Notes: generated by a model from the letters alone, not told the origin. A stretch of 64,000 bases of DNA from Cytobacillus eiseniae (GCF_017874625.1 NZ_JAGIKZ010000014.1:34755-98754), one strand, 5' to 3'; shown: positions 43,588-52,777, counted from the first letter of the stretch. A program made the numbers and translations.

Positions 43588-45042
43588 ATGAATAAAAAGT
43601 GGATTGTGCTATTAATGACAGGATCTCTGTTGACAGGAGCTGGCGGGACATATGCTGGATTACAGTGGATCAATAATAGTGATTCAAAAGCAAGCAGTGA
43701 GAATCAAACGTCCCTTACTGAAGATGAGTTTAATTCTCCAACAGATCTAGAAGATTTAAAGAAGGTAGAAAAAGCATACAGTCTGATATTAAATAGCTAT
43801 GTATCAGATGTAGAGGAAGAGCAGTTGATTGAAGGGGCCATACAGGGCATGCTTTCTACACTTTCTGACCCGTATTCCATTTATATGGACAAGGAAACGG
43901 TGAAGCAATTTAACGAAACGCTCGAATCATCCTTTGAGGGAATTGGAGCAGAAGTAAGCATGGTAGATGGGAACGTTGTTATTGTTTCCCCATTTAAAAA
44001 TTCACCTGCTGAAAAGGCTGGACTGAAGCCGAAGGACCAAATTTTAAAAGTAGATGGGGAAAGTGTTGAAGGATTGGATTTAAATGAGGCCACCTTAAAA
44101 ATCAGAGGAGAAAAGGGCTCGAAGGTGACACTTGACATTGCTCGGCCAGGATTAGCGAAGCCGCTTGTTATCGAAGTGACTCGAGATGAAATTCCGCAAA
44201 TTACCGTCTATTCTGATATGAAAAAACAAGATGGAAAAGCGATTGGGTATATCGAGATTACTTCTTTTTCAGAGGATACTGCAATTGAGTTTGAAGAACA
44301 GTTGAAGGCTTTAGAGAAAAAGGGGCTGCAAGGATTAGTCATTGATGTTCGCGGAAATCCTGGCGGCTATTTGGAAGCTGTGCAAGAGATTTTAAAAGGA
44401 CTGGTGACAAATAGCAAACCTTTTGTTCAAATTGAAAGCAGGAATGGGGAAAAGAAGCGATTTTTCTCAAGCCTGACGGAAACAAAAGAGTACCCGATTG
44501 CTGTACTCGTTGATAATGGAAGTGCGTCTGCCTCAGAAATTCTAGCAGGAGCACTAAAAGAAGCGGAAGGCTATAAGATTATTGGTGAAAAAACATTTGG
44601 AAAAGGAACGGTTCAGCAGCCTGTACCAATGGGAGACGGCAGCAACATTAAGCTTACCTTATTTAAATGGCTCACTCCTGACGGCAACTGGATTCATGAT
44701 GAAGGAATCGAACCGACGCTAGCAGTGAAGCAGCCAGCCATTTTTCATACCCATCCATTGCAATTAAAAGAGGGTTTAGTCAAAGATATGAACAATGAAC
44801 AAGTAAAAAATGCACAGCAAATCCTCGAGGGCCTAGGTTTCACTCCTGGCAGGCAGGACGGCTACTTCAGTGACTCCACAGCAACTGCCGTCATGGCCTT
44901 TCAAAAATATAATGACCTAGAAGCAACAGGCACAATCGATCAAAAAACTGCTCTAGCACTCGAGCAAGCCATTCAAGACGAAATGAAAAAAGAACAAAAT
45001 GACATCCAACTCCAAACGGCCTTAAGAATCCTCGCACGATAG
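43588..45042 (+). CDS. ctpB: CtpB-like S41 carboxyl-terminal protease
   Basis: This 484-aa protease has an N-terminal membrane anchor (residues 4-24), a PDZ domain (about 95-175; FKNSPAEKAGLKPKDQILKVDG), an S41 domain with serine in NGSASASEILAG and lysine in GEKTFGKGTVQ, and a C-terminal peptidoglycan-binding domain (about 405-470). In B. subtilis, CtpB trims SpoIVFA to trigger sigma-K activation in sporulation. ATG 43588 with AAAGGGAG upstream is preferred over ATG 43582. Confidence 0.92.
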   Translation: MNKKWIVLLMTGSLLTGAGGTYAGLQWINNSDSKASSENQTSLTEDEFNSPTDLEDLKKVEKAYSLILNSYVSDVEEEQLIEGAIQGMLSTLSDPYSIYMDKETVKQFNETLESSFEGIGAEVSMVDGNVVIVSPFKNSPAEKAGLKPKDQILKVDGESVEGLDLNEATLKIRGEKGSKVTLDIARPGLAKPLVIEVTRDEIPQITVYSDMKKQDGKAIGYIEITSFSEDTAIEFEEQLKALEKKGLQGLVIDVRGNPGGYLEAVQEILKGLVTNSKPFVQIESRNGEKKRFFSSLTETKEYPIAVLVDNGSASASEILAGALKEAEGYKIIGEKTFGKGTVQQPVPMGDGSNIKLTLFKWLTPDGNWIHDEGIEPTLAVKQPAIFHTHPLQLKEGLVKDMNNEQVKNAQQILEGLGFTPGRQDGYFSDSTATAVMAFQKYNDLEATGTIDQKTALALEQAIQDEMKKEQNDIQLQTALRILAR

Positions 45043-45052
45043 CCTAAAAATA

Positions 45053-45098
45053 GAGGGCATCCGAAAGTTATATTTATACCTTTTGGATGCTCTTTTTT
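45053..45098 (+). terminator. Terminator of ctpB
   Basis: GAGGGCATCCGAAAG pairs with TTTTGGATGCTCT and six T follow. Confidence 0.85.
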
Positions 45099-45177
45099 AT
45101 CAGCATTGTAATGCCGATAATTCATCAAGAAACAATCCCTCAGTAAGAGAGGGGAGATCAGGTTGAGCACCTGAGCG

Positions 45178-45372
45178 AATAAATAAACGGAGAAATTCCG
45201 CCTATTTCGTAATTATTCATAAAAAAGGCCCAAATAAGCGGAGAAATTCCGCCTATTGGCTCAAAAAATTCAAAAGTGAGTGATTTTTTATTGAATAAGC
45301 GGAAAAACTCCGCCTATTTCACACAAAACGAGCTCGATTTTGTATTTAAGCGGAAAAACTCCGCCTATTTTG
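45178..45372. repeat. Tetra-hairpin intergenic element, copy C
   Basis: Four palindromes of the form AAGCGGARAAAYTCCGCCTATT begin near 45182, 45231, 45293 and 45344 (spacing 49-62-51). Spacer 1 has CGTAATTATTCATAAAA, spacer 2 ends TGATTTTTTATTG, spacer 3 has ACACAAAACGAGCTCGATTT; these recur in copies B and E. The region 45373-45609 to the next gene shows nothing else. Confidence 0.88.
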
Positions 45373-45609
45373 CTTTTGCTCATTATTAGTTTAAGGCCAA
45401 GCCACCAAATTGTGAGGTTATAAACCGGGACATTCTGCTCATTAACTAAAGATGCGTTAGTACTAGTTATCAGACTAAAAACGTGGAGGATGCAACCTTA
45501 CTGCGTTTTACTATGTGAATTTTCATTCTAAAGGTATGCAATTTAGCTTGCTATTGACCATATGAATTCAGTTTTTCTCCTTCACAACCTGAACTACTTC
45601 CTTTTCATC

Positions 45610-46368
45610 CTATGCTCGCTTTTTTTGCGGGGCAAACCAGCCGAGCAGAGCAATGCCGACTAATACACCATAGAAAATCAGTGTCCATAAGGTGCTGTGA
45701 GGGAAGTCATGTTCAAGGATGCCAATATCTTCATGGGCAAGGGTGATGACCACTAATTTCACTCCGACCCAAGCCACTATCGCATAAGCAGTTGTTTCCA
45801 GTGCAGGACGTTTTTCAAGAAGCTTCACAAACCAGCCGGCTGCAAACTTAATTAAGATCAGACCAGCAATCCCTCCGAGAAGGACAACAATGAACTGACC
45901 ACCGTCCATTCCGCCGAAATTGCCTAATGGTGAATCGGGAAGACCGAGGGCTAGAGCGACTGCAGCTAGAATCGAATCAATGGCAAATGCAAGGTCAGCC
46001 AATGCAATCTTTCCGACTGTTGGCCAGAAGCCTTTCCCAGCGGATTCCTTTTCCTCCTCCTTATGAATATTTTCATTTCTTTTCCCGAATTTGGCTTTGA
46101 TCACATGTTTTAATCCGAGATAAAGAAGATAAAGTGCGCCTACTGCTTGTATTTGCCAGATATCCGCAATAAAAGAAATAGCAAAAAGTGCAATAAATCT
46201 GAAGGCGAAAGCCATAATAATTCCATAATTGATCGCCTTTTTTTTCTGATTTACAGGTAAATGCTTGGCGATAACGGCAAGTACTAGGGCGTTATCCGCT
46301 GATAGCAAACCTTCTAACCCAATCAGAATGAGTAATGTCCAAGCATACTGTAGCCAGATTGACTCCAT
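45610..46368 (-). CDS. TerC family integral membrane protein
   Basis: This 252-aa protein has seven to eight membrane helices. The TerC signatures LEGLLSADNALVLAVIA (residues 18-34) and ADLAFAIDSILAAVALA contain the acidic residues thought to bind metal. B. subtilis relatives (YceF, YkoY) metallate or export Mn2+ at the membrane. The leader shows no yybP-ykoY element; that riboswitch lies 15 kb away at 30 kb. A charged His/Glu loop joins the two halves near residue 100. Confidence 0.87.
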   Translation of the reverse strand: MESIWLQYAWTLLILIGLEGLLSADNALVLAVIAKHLPVNQKKKAINYGIIMAFAFRFIALFAISFIADIWQIQAVGALYLLYLGLKHVIKAKFGKRNENIHKEEEKESAGKGFWPTVGKIALADLAFAIDSILAAVALALGLPDSPLGNFGGMDGGQFIVVLLGGIAGLILIKFAAGWFVKLLEKRPALETTAYAIVAWVGVKLVVITLAHEDIGILEHDFPHSTLWTLIFYGVLVGIALLGWFAPQKKRA

Positions 46369-46630
46369 CAGCTTCTCCCCTTTCTATGGCAAAAATGTCA
46401 TGTAATATTTACGCTAACATTATAATTTCCTAATCAGCGACAAGTATTCTTCGATCATTTAGGTGTTAGCTATATTTATTCAACCTACGCTTTTTTTAAT
46501 TCCAGAAATATTGCAATAGGTTTTATGTGGACATTTTGGTAGAATAAAGAGTAATAGTGAAGGAGATTGGTCGGTTGTCATCCGACATTTACATATGGCA
46601 AAAATGAATCAATAAAGGTAGGTGGCTAAG

Positions 46631-47824
46631 TTGGCTCTTGAATGGCTGTTTGAAATTGGCAAGGGGATAGGAAAGTTATTCCTCCATCCTGTGTTCTATT
46701 ATCTTTTTTTTCTTGCTGCTGTATTAGGTGTGTCACGGGTAAAACGGGAGCGACGCGATTTTCATGTTCGTGCAGAGAATGCGTATTTCGAACTTCGCCA
46801 GCTACTTCCACTTGGCATCCTCATTGGACTTGGGGTTTCGCTTCTTTCGATTGCCGCTGGACTAGTCATCCCATTAGAAGCGATTGCGCTTACGGCAGTA
46901 TTCACTGTACTACTAAGCTTTACAACAAAGATTCGCTTAATGGCACCCGCTTATACAGTGGGTTTGGCCTTTTTTGCAACGATTTTTGCTGTTGAACAAA
47001 AATGGCCATTGCCAAAATTTTTGACGACATCTACAGAAATGGAAGCATCGGTTTTTCCTGCAATTGCGGTGCTGCTTGCTTTGCTATTAATTGGCGAAGG
47101 AATTCTTATTTTCCGAAATGGAAGGAAAGGGTCCTCTCCAAAGCTAATCAAGAGCAAGCGTGGCCAAAATGTTGGTGCGCATGAGGTGAAGCGTCTTTGG
47201 ATGGTGCCGCTGTTTCTCGTTATTCCTGGAGATGCGCTCCAAAGCCCGTTTGAATGGTGGCCGGTTTTCACGGTTGCTGGTCAAGCCTATTCGATTATTC
47301 TTGTTCCTTTTGCTATCGGATTTTTCCAACAGGTTCAAGGAAATCTACCGATCGATGCAATCAAATCAGTTGGCAAAAAGGTGATCTGGCTTGGGGTCAT
47401 CATGACGCTCTTATCCATTTCAGGCTTTTGGTCTCCGCTCGCATCGATTGCGGTTGTAACAATGGCAATCGTTGGCCGAGAGTTTATTACTGTAAGGCAG
47501 CGAATGATGGACGAAAATCAATCCTTCTATTTTTTAAAACAAAATCAAGGGGTTATGATTCTTGGAATTATTCCAGAGTCCCCAGCTAGTCTGATGGGGC
47601 TAAAAGTAGGCGAGCTGATCGTGAAAGTAAACGGCATCCCTATTCATGATAAAAAGGGCTTATACGAGGCCCTGCTGAAAAACCGTGCCCACTGTAAACT
47701 AGAAGTGCTTGATACAAATGGACAAAATCGCTTTACACAAAGAGCTTTATACGAGGGCGATCACCATGAACTAGGCATCCTATTTGTGCAGGATGAGAGA
47801 GGCAAGGGCAGTGAAGCGGTTTGA
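46631..47824 (+). CDS. minJ: MinJ-like PDZ membrane protein
   Basis: This protein of 397 aa has about eight membrane helices in residues 10-285 and a C-terminal PDZ domain (about 300-380; GIIPESPASLMGLKVGELIVKVNGIPI). In B. subtilis, MinJ bridges DivIVA and MinD to place the division site, and its gene lies in this order after ctpB. The start is uncertain: TTG 46631 with GGTGG upstream gives the B. subtilis length; GTG 46622 is an alternative. Confidence 0.85.
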   Translation: MALEWLFEIGKGIGKLFLHPVFYYLFFLAAVLGVSRVKRERRDFHVRAENAYFELRQLLPLGILIGLGVSLLSIAAGLVIPLEAIALTAVFTVLLSFTTKIRLMAPAYTVGLAFFATIFAVEQKWPLPKFLTTSTEMEASVFPAIAVLLALLLIGEGILIFRNGRKGSSPKLIKSKRGQNVGAHEVKRLWMVPLFLVIPGDALQSPFEWWPVFTVAGQAYSIILVPFAIGFFQQVQGNLPIDAIKSVGKKVIWLGVIMTLLSISGFWSPLASIAVVTMAIVGREFITVRQRMMDENQSFYFLKQNQGVMILGIIPESPASLMGLKVGELIVKVNGIPIHDKKGLYEALLKNRAHCKLEVLDTNGQNRFTQRALYEGDHHELGILFVQDERGKGSEAV

Positions 47825-47901
47825 TGTTGTGACCAAATGAAGCCTTTTCCTAAGGCAGCGGTGAAATGATTAAGTAGTTCGGCTCGAAGGTAGAAAAATA
47901 A

Positions 47902-47940
47902 AAAGAAGCAAGCGAATAGTTCAATCTGCTTGCTTCTTTC
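47902..47940. terminator. Terminator after minJ
   Basis: AAAGAAGCAAGC and GCTTGCTTCTTT form a perfect 12-bp stem around a 14-nt loop. Confidence 0.88.
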
Positions 47941-48009
47941 TATTGGTATGACGTGGATTATGGTCGAAAATAGCAACAGAATTAGCATAGGCTAGGTTAA
48001 GTTAAGAGA

Positions 48010-48062
48010 TTCCGCACTTACCGAGCTGAGAAATAGACGGAATTTCTCCGCTTATTTGTTCC
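48010..48062. repeat. Relic of the tetra-hairpin element (copy D)
   Basis: One intact palindrome (AATAGACGGAATTTCTCCGCTTATT, 48031-48056) is preceded by TTCCGCACTTACCGAGCT, which looks like the right arm of hairpin 3 plus the GAGCT of spacer 3. It is followed by TTTGTTCCTTT, which also follows copy E. It looks like an element that lost its left part. The remainder of the gap between minJ and the GNAT gene is empty. Confidence 0.7.
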
Positions 48063-48136
48063 TTTTTCTTGTTACTCGATCTTAGAATGATAGTAAAATG
48101 GCCTGCATAACAGGGCAACTCTTAACTGCAACTATT

Positions 48137-48709
48137 TCATTTCTCATTTTGAAGAGCTTCAAAGTCCTGCTTTAACAATGAATACAAATATAAATCATCA
48201 AATTTACCACAAGTAAATTCATAATTTCTCAATAACCCTTCTCTTATAAATCCCTGTTTTTCTGTTACCTTTTGTGATGGCATATTTGGCGGTTCAATTA
48301 AAGCTTCTATTCTTTGGAAATTTAAATGGCTGAATCCATATGTTATGACAGCTTCCAATGCCTCACTTGCTATTCCTTGCCCCCAGTAACTTTTACTTAG
48401 CTCAAAGCCAATTTCAGTTCGAAAATGTTGAGGAACCATGTTAAGAAATCCGCAACTGCCAATAACCTCATCTTCCCCTTTTAAAGTAATTCCCCATCTG
48501 ATTCCAGTTCCTTCATTAACAATCGATTGATACCATGATATCTCGTTTAAAGCATCGTCAACTGTTTTAAAAGGTTCTAACCCATAAAATTCCATTACCT
48601 CTTTATCAGACAGATATTTCAAGATACTATTTGCATCGCTTTTTTCAATTTTTCTTAATATTAATCTATCAGTTTCGAGTACCGGGAAGGTTTCTACTTC
48701 ATTGGTCAT
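48137..48709 (-). CDS. GNAT family N-acetyltransferase (RimJ/RimL type)
   Basis: This 190-aa protein has the start LETDRLILRKIEKSD and the acetyl-CoA site YWGQGIASEALEAVITYGF, then the family end EKQGFIREGLLRNY. The likely reaction is acetylation of an amino group; the substrate cannot be told from sequence. It is divergent from the HIT gene. Confidence 0.85.
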   Translation of the reverse strand: MTNEVETFPVLETDRLILRKIEKSDANSILKYLSDKEVMEFYGLEPFKTVDDALNEISWYQSIVNEGTGIRWGITLKGEDEVIGSCGFLNMVPQHFRTEIGFELSKSYWGQGIASEALEAVITYGFSHLNFQRIEALIEPPNMPSQKVTEKQGFIREGLLRNYEFTCGKFDDLYLYSLLKQDFEALQNEK

Positions 48710-48879
48710 GATCGATCACCTCTTAATTCATTCTTCTGTTAGTTTATCATCAATTTTCAGATAAATGGGTTTTTAACCCTTTCTTTAAGCAAAAATGTTT
48801 TGTCCATACAATAACTACTGCCGATACAATAGAAGGATTTTATTTTTACTAGAAAGAAATACAATAGAGAGGTGGTAAT

Positions 48880-49329
48880 ATGAATGGAATTAAGACATGT
48901 TTAGGGTGTAATTTAGCTAACAAAATTTCGCCTGTAAATATAGTCTACGAGAATGATTTTGTTTGTTGTATTTTAGACCACGACCCATTTAATGAAGGGC
49001 ATATTATGATACTTCCAAAAGAACATTTTGAAGATGTTGATGAACTAGATGTAGATACGGCAAATGCAATTATCCAGGCGGCAAGGTTACTTTCAAAAGT
49101 GGTAAAGCAACTTTATAATCCTGATGGAATAACCATTTGTCAAAATGGAGGAGTATTTAGTGAATTATCTCACTTTCATATGCACGTTGTACCAAGATAC
49201 AAACATCAGTCATTTGCTAAGTTTTATTTAGATGAGCCATTGGATAATGATAGTTACAAGAGAAGAAATGGAAGTGGCAATAAAGAAAATTATTTCATCT
49301 TTTGTCAAATAGCAGCTCTTTTATTATGA
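48880..49329 (+). CDS. HIT family protein with frameshifted C-terminus
   Basis: This protein of 149 aa in the given frame has the histidine triad HFHMHVVPR near residue 104 and a CLGC pair at the start. Such proteins hydrolyse nucleotide conjugates. After NDSYK (49246-49260) the frame continues as RRNGSGNKENYF and looks random. In another frame, from 49262 to the TAG at 49310-49312, it reads EEMEVAIKKIISSFVK, a normal HIT ending. A small indel near 49261 is likely, natural or a sequencing error. GAGGTGG precedes the ATG. Confidence 0.83.
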   Translation: MNGIKTCLGCNLANKISPVNIVYENDFVCCILDHDPFNEGHIMILPKEHFEDVDELDVDTANAIIQAARLLSKVVKQLYNPDGITICQNGGVFSELSHFHMHVVPRYKHQSFAKFYLDEPLDNDSYKRRNGSGNKENYFIFCQIAALLL

Positions 49330-49406
49330 TGCTTTTTAGAACAGGACTATGCTTGTTTAAGCTTTGAAATAAATAGCCTTTATATGTTCCATAGTTAACT
49401 TAAAGA

Positions 49407-49439
49407 AGCTGTTAATCAAAAAGGGTTAACGCTTTTTTT
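49407..49439 (+). terminator. Terminator after the HIT gene
   Basis: AGC-(T)-GTTAA pairs with TTAACGCT with one bulge; seven T follow. Confidence 0.65.
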
Positions 49440-49527
49440 GAAGCTATTAAGCTAGAAAAGCAATCATATTTATTTTATTTGAAACAAAATCGATGAATAC
49501 CCGACTTGTTAATAAGGGGGGATGATA

Positions 49528-50058
49528 ATGGGCGAAGGCTTAGATATAGAGAGCTTGTATAGAGAATTTCATAAAGATGTTTATCATTTTTCTTTCTATT
49601 TTTCTAGTAATAAACAAGATGCAGAGGATATTACACAGGAAACGTTTATTAAAGCGATACGAAATCAACATACGCTAAGGGATCAGGCTCGGGCAAAGTA
49701 TTGGCTGCTTTCGATCGCCAGGCATACGGCAATTGATCATTTGCGGAAAAAGAAGTTGAGGTCTACGTTCCCTGCCTTAATAGAGAAAATCTCCAGTCAA
49801 GATCGAAAGGACTCTTTGGATGCGTATCTTCTTGAAAAAGAGCATTGGCAGGACATTCAAGATGCGCTGCTTAAAATAAAGCCGCATTATCGGGGGGTGC
49901 TCATTTTGCGGGGGATTCAGGAAATGACCATTAAGGAAACAGCTGAAATATTGACTTGTTCCGAATTAAAGGTGCGAGTCGATTTTCATCGTGCTGTTAA
50001 AGTGTTGAAAAAGGAATTAGGTAGATTGGAAGGAGTGGATCAAGGTGAAACAGACTGA
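49528..50058 (+). CDS. ECF-type RNA polymerase sigma factor
   Basis: This 176-aa protein has sigma region 2 (residues about 8-75: LYREFHKDVYHFSFYF ... DAEDITQETFIKAI ... ARAKYWLLSIARHTAIDHLRKKK) and region 4 (about 110-165: HYRGVLILRGIQEMTIKETAEILTCSELKVRVDFHRAVKVLKKEL). ATG 49528 has GGGGGG upstream at good spacing. The downstream gene overlaps by 14 nt and starts like an anti-sigma factor, so the pair forms a regulatory unit. Confidence 0.88.
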   Translation: MGEGLDIESLYREFHKDVYHFSFYFSSNKQDAEDITQETFIKAIRNQHTLRDQARAKYWLLSIARHTAIDHLRKKKLRSTFPALIEKISSQDRKDSLDAYLLEKEHWQDIQDALLKIKPHYRGVLILRGIQEMTIKETAEILTCSELKVRVDFHRAVKVLKKELGRLEGVDQGETD

Positions 50059-51484
50059 AAATCTAACTGAAGAGGCTAGACAATTGCTTCGTCCTTTGAA
50101 AGAAAGGCCAGACTTAGAGCCTAGCCAAGATTTTGTAAAAGAACTGCATCAGCAAATAAAGCTGGAAGGAAATAAGAAAAGACGTAGAGTGAAAATGGCT
50201 CCTCTTTTCGCAGCTGTTGCCGCAATTTGTATTCTTCCTTTAGTTATTTTGCCCATTCTAATTGAACAGGAAAAGGCAGACGCCTTTCTAATCGAGGAAA
50301 CCTCAACCATCCACTTAGTGGATACGATCAACTATGGAAGTGAAGAAGGGGAAATTGGTTTATATGCTCAAGGCTTGAATCCCGTTAGTAGCTTTGATAT
50401 CGAGGACGGCACTTTATATCTTTTAGATGAAGCAAGAGCTCAAGTAGTTATTCGAACGAGTGAAGGGACGACCAGATCATTTCCGATTCAAAAAGATCAA
50501 AATATGGTGGGGGATCTGGAGGATATTTTGGTCACCAAGGATGAAAATATTTATATTTTAAACGCGTTGGAAAAGTTTGTGTATCAATACGATTCCGATG
50601 GAGTGCTGGCAAAGACATATGATTTGTCAACATTGGATTTGTTTTTTCCAGACTCCTTACATGAAGCGGATAACAATGAAATAATTGTGAGTCAAAATCA
50701 AGAACGATTTGCTAGCGTCAAAACGAGCACATTCATTGAGGATGAGCATTTGCGCTTTCAATTCAAACGAGAGAATCGCAAGGCAAGTCAATTGCTTCTT
50801 AATGATGGGACGGAAATTCCGCTGTACTCCGATTTTGGAATAGGCAATCTAGCATTCCTAAAGGCAACAGAGGAACAAATTATTTATATGCAGACGGTTA
50901 TTCCTCCTGTATACAGCCCGATTTCAGAGACACATGTAATCGGAATTAATAAACAAGGTGCGACTCTTGGAAGTGTACGTATTCCAGTCGAAAACTTTAT
51001 CGATAAACCTCAAAGGGTGGAGAACTATATTAAAACAGACAAGAATGAACTGTATCTGCTTATTCCTGAAAAGGGCCATGTTGCCTTATATGAACTCACA
51101 CTAGGAAAAACGTATGAAAGCTTGATTAAGGAACAAACTGAAAAAGCAATGATCGGCTTTGATTACCAAACATTTGGCAAGCGATTTCCGGAATTAGAGA
51201 CAGAAATAGGCAAGCTTTTTAAAAATGGCAAAATCCAATATGGAAAGGGAGATTCTTTAAATGGGGCAGCAATCGATGAGCAAGGAACGGTTGTGATTGA
51301 TTTTAAAGATTTCCTAGCAGGGAGTCCAGCAAGTGCTGAAGCACAAGCATTATTTGAGGCCCTAAACTCAGCTACCTTTGAGAAATTTCCCGAAATCCAA
51401 CAAATTTATTTTCAGTTTGATGGGAGCTTTAGTGCATGGGTTTATTGGTTAGGAAGCACTGAAGAACCTTGGAAAAGAGAATAA
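50045..51484 (+). CDS. Membrane partner of the sigma factor with propeller-like and GerMN-like domains
   Basis: This 479-aa protein has a cytoplasmic N-terminus (residues 1-50, anti-sigma-like), one membrane helix (about 52-74), and a long outer part. That part has repeated strand patterns with Asp-rich turns suggestive of a beta-propeller (about 95-360), then a GerMN-like domain (about 415-475: GTVVIDFKDFLAGSPASAEAQALFEAL). It likely holds the upstream sigma factor and senses an envelope signal. GTG start with GGAGTGG upstream. Ligand unknown. Confidence 0.72.
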   Translation: MKQTENLTEEARQLLRPLKERPDLEPSQDFVKELHQQIKLEGNKKRRRVKMAPLFAAVAAICILPLVILPILIEQEKADAFLIEETSTIHLVDTINYGSEEGEIGLYAQGLNPVSSFDIEDGTLYLLDEARAQVVIRTSEGTTRSFPIQKDQNMVGDLEDILVTKDENIYILNALEKFVYQYDSDGVLAKTYDLSTLDLFFPDSLHEADNNEIIVSQNQERFASVKTSTFIEDEHLRFQFKRENRKASQLLLNDGTEIPLYSDFGIGNLAFLKATEEQIIYMQTVIPPVYSPISETHVIGINKQGATLGSVRIPVENFIDKPQRVENYIKTDKNELYLLIPEKGHVALYELTLGKTYESLIKEQTEKAMIGFDYQTFGKRFPELETEIGKLFKNGKIQYGKGDSLNGAAIDEQGTVVIDFKDFLAGSPASAEAQALFEALNSATFEKFPEIQQIYFQFDGSFSAWVYWLGSTEEPWKRE

Positions 51485-51487
51485 ACG

Positions 51488-51640
51488 AAGGTCCTATTTC
51501 TTCCAACGATTAATGTAGGTGCTTCTGGATTTGGGCTACATGAAGCGGTTGAATGGGTGGATATCGAGTCTGTCATACTGAATACCCATTTACTAATAGA
51601 TACGACAACTAGATTCCTTCATGAAAAAAAGCCGATTTAG
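51488..51640 (+). pseudogene. Possible 3' remnant of a peptidase-like gene
   Basis: A start-less frame of 50 codons reads KVLFLPTINVGASGFGLHEA and then VEWVDIESVILNTHLLIDTT, ending at TAG 51638-51640. The GFGLHEAVEWVDIESV pattern recalls the C-terminal end of M20-type peptidases (G..LH...EWVDI..V). No upstream part is present; the previous gene ends 4 nt earlier. It could also be chance. Confidence 0.3.
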
Positions 51641-51724
51641 TTTTGTAAAAATCCTCATGTTTATCTATTAACCGAGCTATAATGAAAGGGTGAAGGTAAG
51701 TAGATAGGAGGAGGCATTTGGACT

Positions 51725-52210
51725 ATGCATAAACTAGACTATCAATCACCGATTGGCGTACTAGAAATAATCGGTACAGATGAAGCGATACATGCGATTC
51801 TTTTTTCTGAAAGAGAAACGGCACAGCCCCAAAATGGCGAAGTACCTGAAGCATTAATGAGTTGCTATCGGCAGCTGGATGAATATTTTCAAGGGAAGCG
51901 TCAGGATTTCACCTTTCCATACACGTATGAGGGGACCGATTTTCAGAAACAGGTGTGGAATGAATTAACATCGATTCCGTATGCGGAAACAGGATCATAC
52001 AAAAAGATTGCTGAACAAATTGGCAATGAAAAAGCCGTTCGGGCAGTTGGAACAGCAAATGGGAAAAATAAGCTAAGCATTGTCATCCCATGCCACCGAA
52101 TTATTGGCGCAAATGGGAAATTAACAGGGTATGCTGGGGGACTTTGGCGGAAAGAATGGCTCCTTCAGCACGAAAAATCAATAAAGAAAAAAGATTCAAA
52201 AAAGAGTTGA
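51725..52210 (+). CDS. ogt: Methylated-DNA-protein-cysteine methyltransferase
   Basis: This 161-aa suicide enzyme removes alkyl groups from O6-methylguanine. The active site IVIPCHRIIGANGKLTGYAGG is intact (Cys about 120). The helix-turn-helix DNA-binding part (SIPYAETGSYKKIAEQIGNEKAVRAVG) precedes it. GGAGGAGG lies upstream. The -35 of the next transcription unit overlaps its stop codon. Confidence 0.93.
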   Translation: MHKLDYQSPIGVLEIIGTDEAIHAILFSERETAQPQNGEVPEALMSCYRQLDEYFQGKRQDFTFPYTYEGTDFQKQVWNELTSIPYAETGSYKKIAEQIGNEKAVRAVGTANGKNKLSIVIPCHRIIGANGKLTGYAGGLWRKEWLLQHEKSIKKKDSKKS

Positions 52211-52235
52211 CTTTTTAATGGATGCTATGTAAAGT
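52207..52235 (+). promoter_or_regulatory. Probable promoter of the SAM-riboswitch/met operon
   Basis: TTGACT at 52207-52212, a 17-nt spacer and TAAAGT at 52230-52235 lie about 35 nt before the first S-box. Confidence 0.5.
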
Positions 52236-52268
52236 ATAAATCAAGTTAAGAATCGAATAGGAAAAACC

Positions 52269-52420
52269 TTCTTATCAAGAGAGGTCGAGGGACTGGCCCG
52301 ATGACACCTCGGCAACGGACATTACTGTACCGTGCCAAATCCAGCAAGCATGTCTTGATAGATAAGAAGAGGCGCCAACCGTGAAATTCTGCCCTCTTCT
52401 TTTATAAGAAGAGGTTTTTT
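52269..52420 (+). ncRNA. SAM-I riboswitch (S-box) 1 with terminator
   Basis: The P1 stem is TTCTTATC / GATAAGAA (52269-52276, 52361-52368). The conserved core GAGGGACTGGCCCGATGA, GGCAAC and TGCCAAATCCAGCAAGC is present. The terminator CCTCTTCTT / AAGAAGAGG with six T (52393-52420) shares AAGAAGAGG with the P1 strand, so SAM binding stops transcription. No gene lies between this terminator and S-box 2. Confidence 0.95.
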
Positions 52421-52586
52421 GTTGGATCGAAGGGCTATTTTGAAAAAAATGGTTGTTTTTATATCAAATGCAAATAGGTCAGTTGAAGTTGAAATCAACC
52501 TTTACTAACAATACTTTATTAAAAAGGAGAAATAGATATTTCTTTATGCATTAAACATAGTTTTCATATTGGAATAATTAAATAAA

Positions 52587-52752
52587 TTCTTATCAAGAGA
52601 AGCTGAGGGACTGGCCCAATGAAGCTTCGGCAGCGGATTCCATCAGAGTCTATGCCAAATCCAGCAAGCAATCATGCTTGAGAGATAAGAAGAGAACCTT
52701 GCTTTGATTTATTAAGCTAAGCCCTCTTCTGTTTCTAGGAAGAGGGCTTTTT
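52587..52752 (+). ncRNA. SAM-I riboswitch (S-box) 2 with terminator
   Basis: A second full S-box: P1 TTCTTATC / GATAAGAA (52587-52594, 52684-52691), core GAGGGACTGGCCCAATGA, CGGCAGC and TGCCAAATCCAGCAAGC, and terminator AGCCCTCTTC / GAAGAGGGCT with a T run to 52752. It lies 26 nt before the metN start. Confidence 0.95.
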
Positions 52753-52777
52753 ACATTTACTTAGGGGAGTGAACATA

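Noticed and set aside
45610..46368. Control of the TerC gene by a local manganese riboswitch
   Set aside because: The leader on the minus strand (46369-46600) lacks GGGGAGTAGC and the other landmarks; the element is only found near 30.1 kb.
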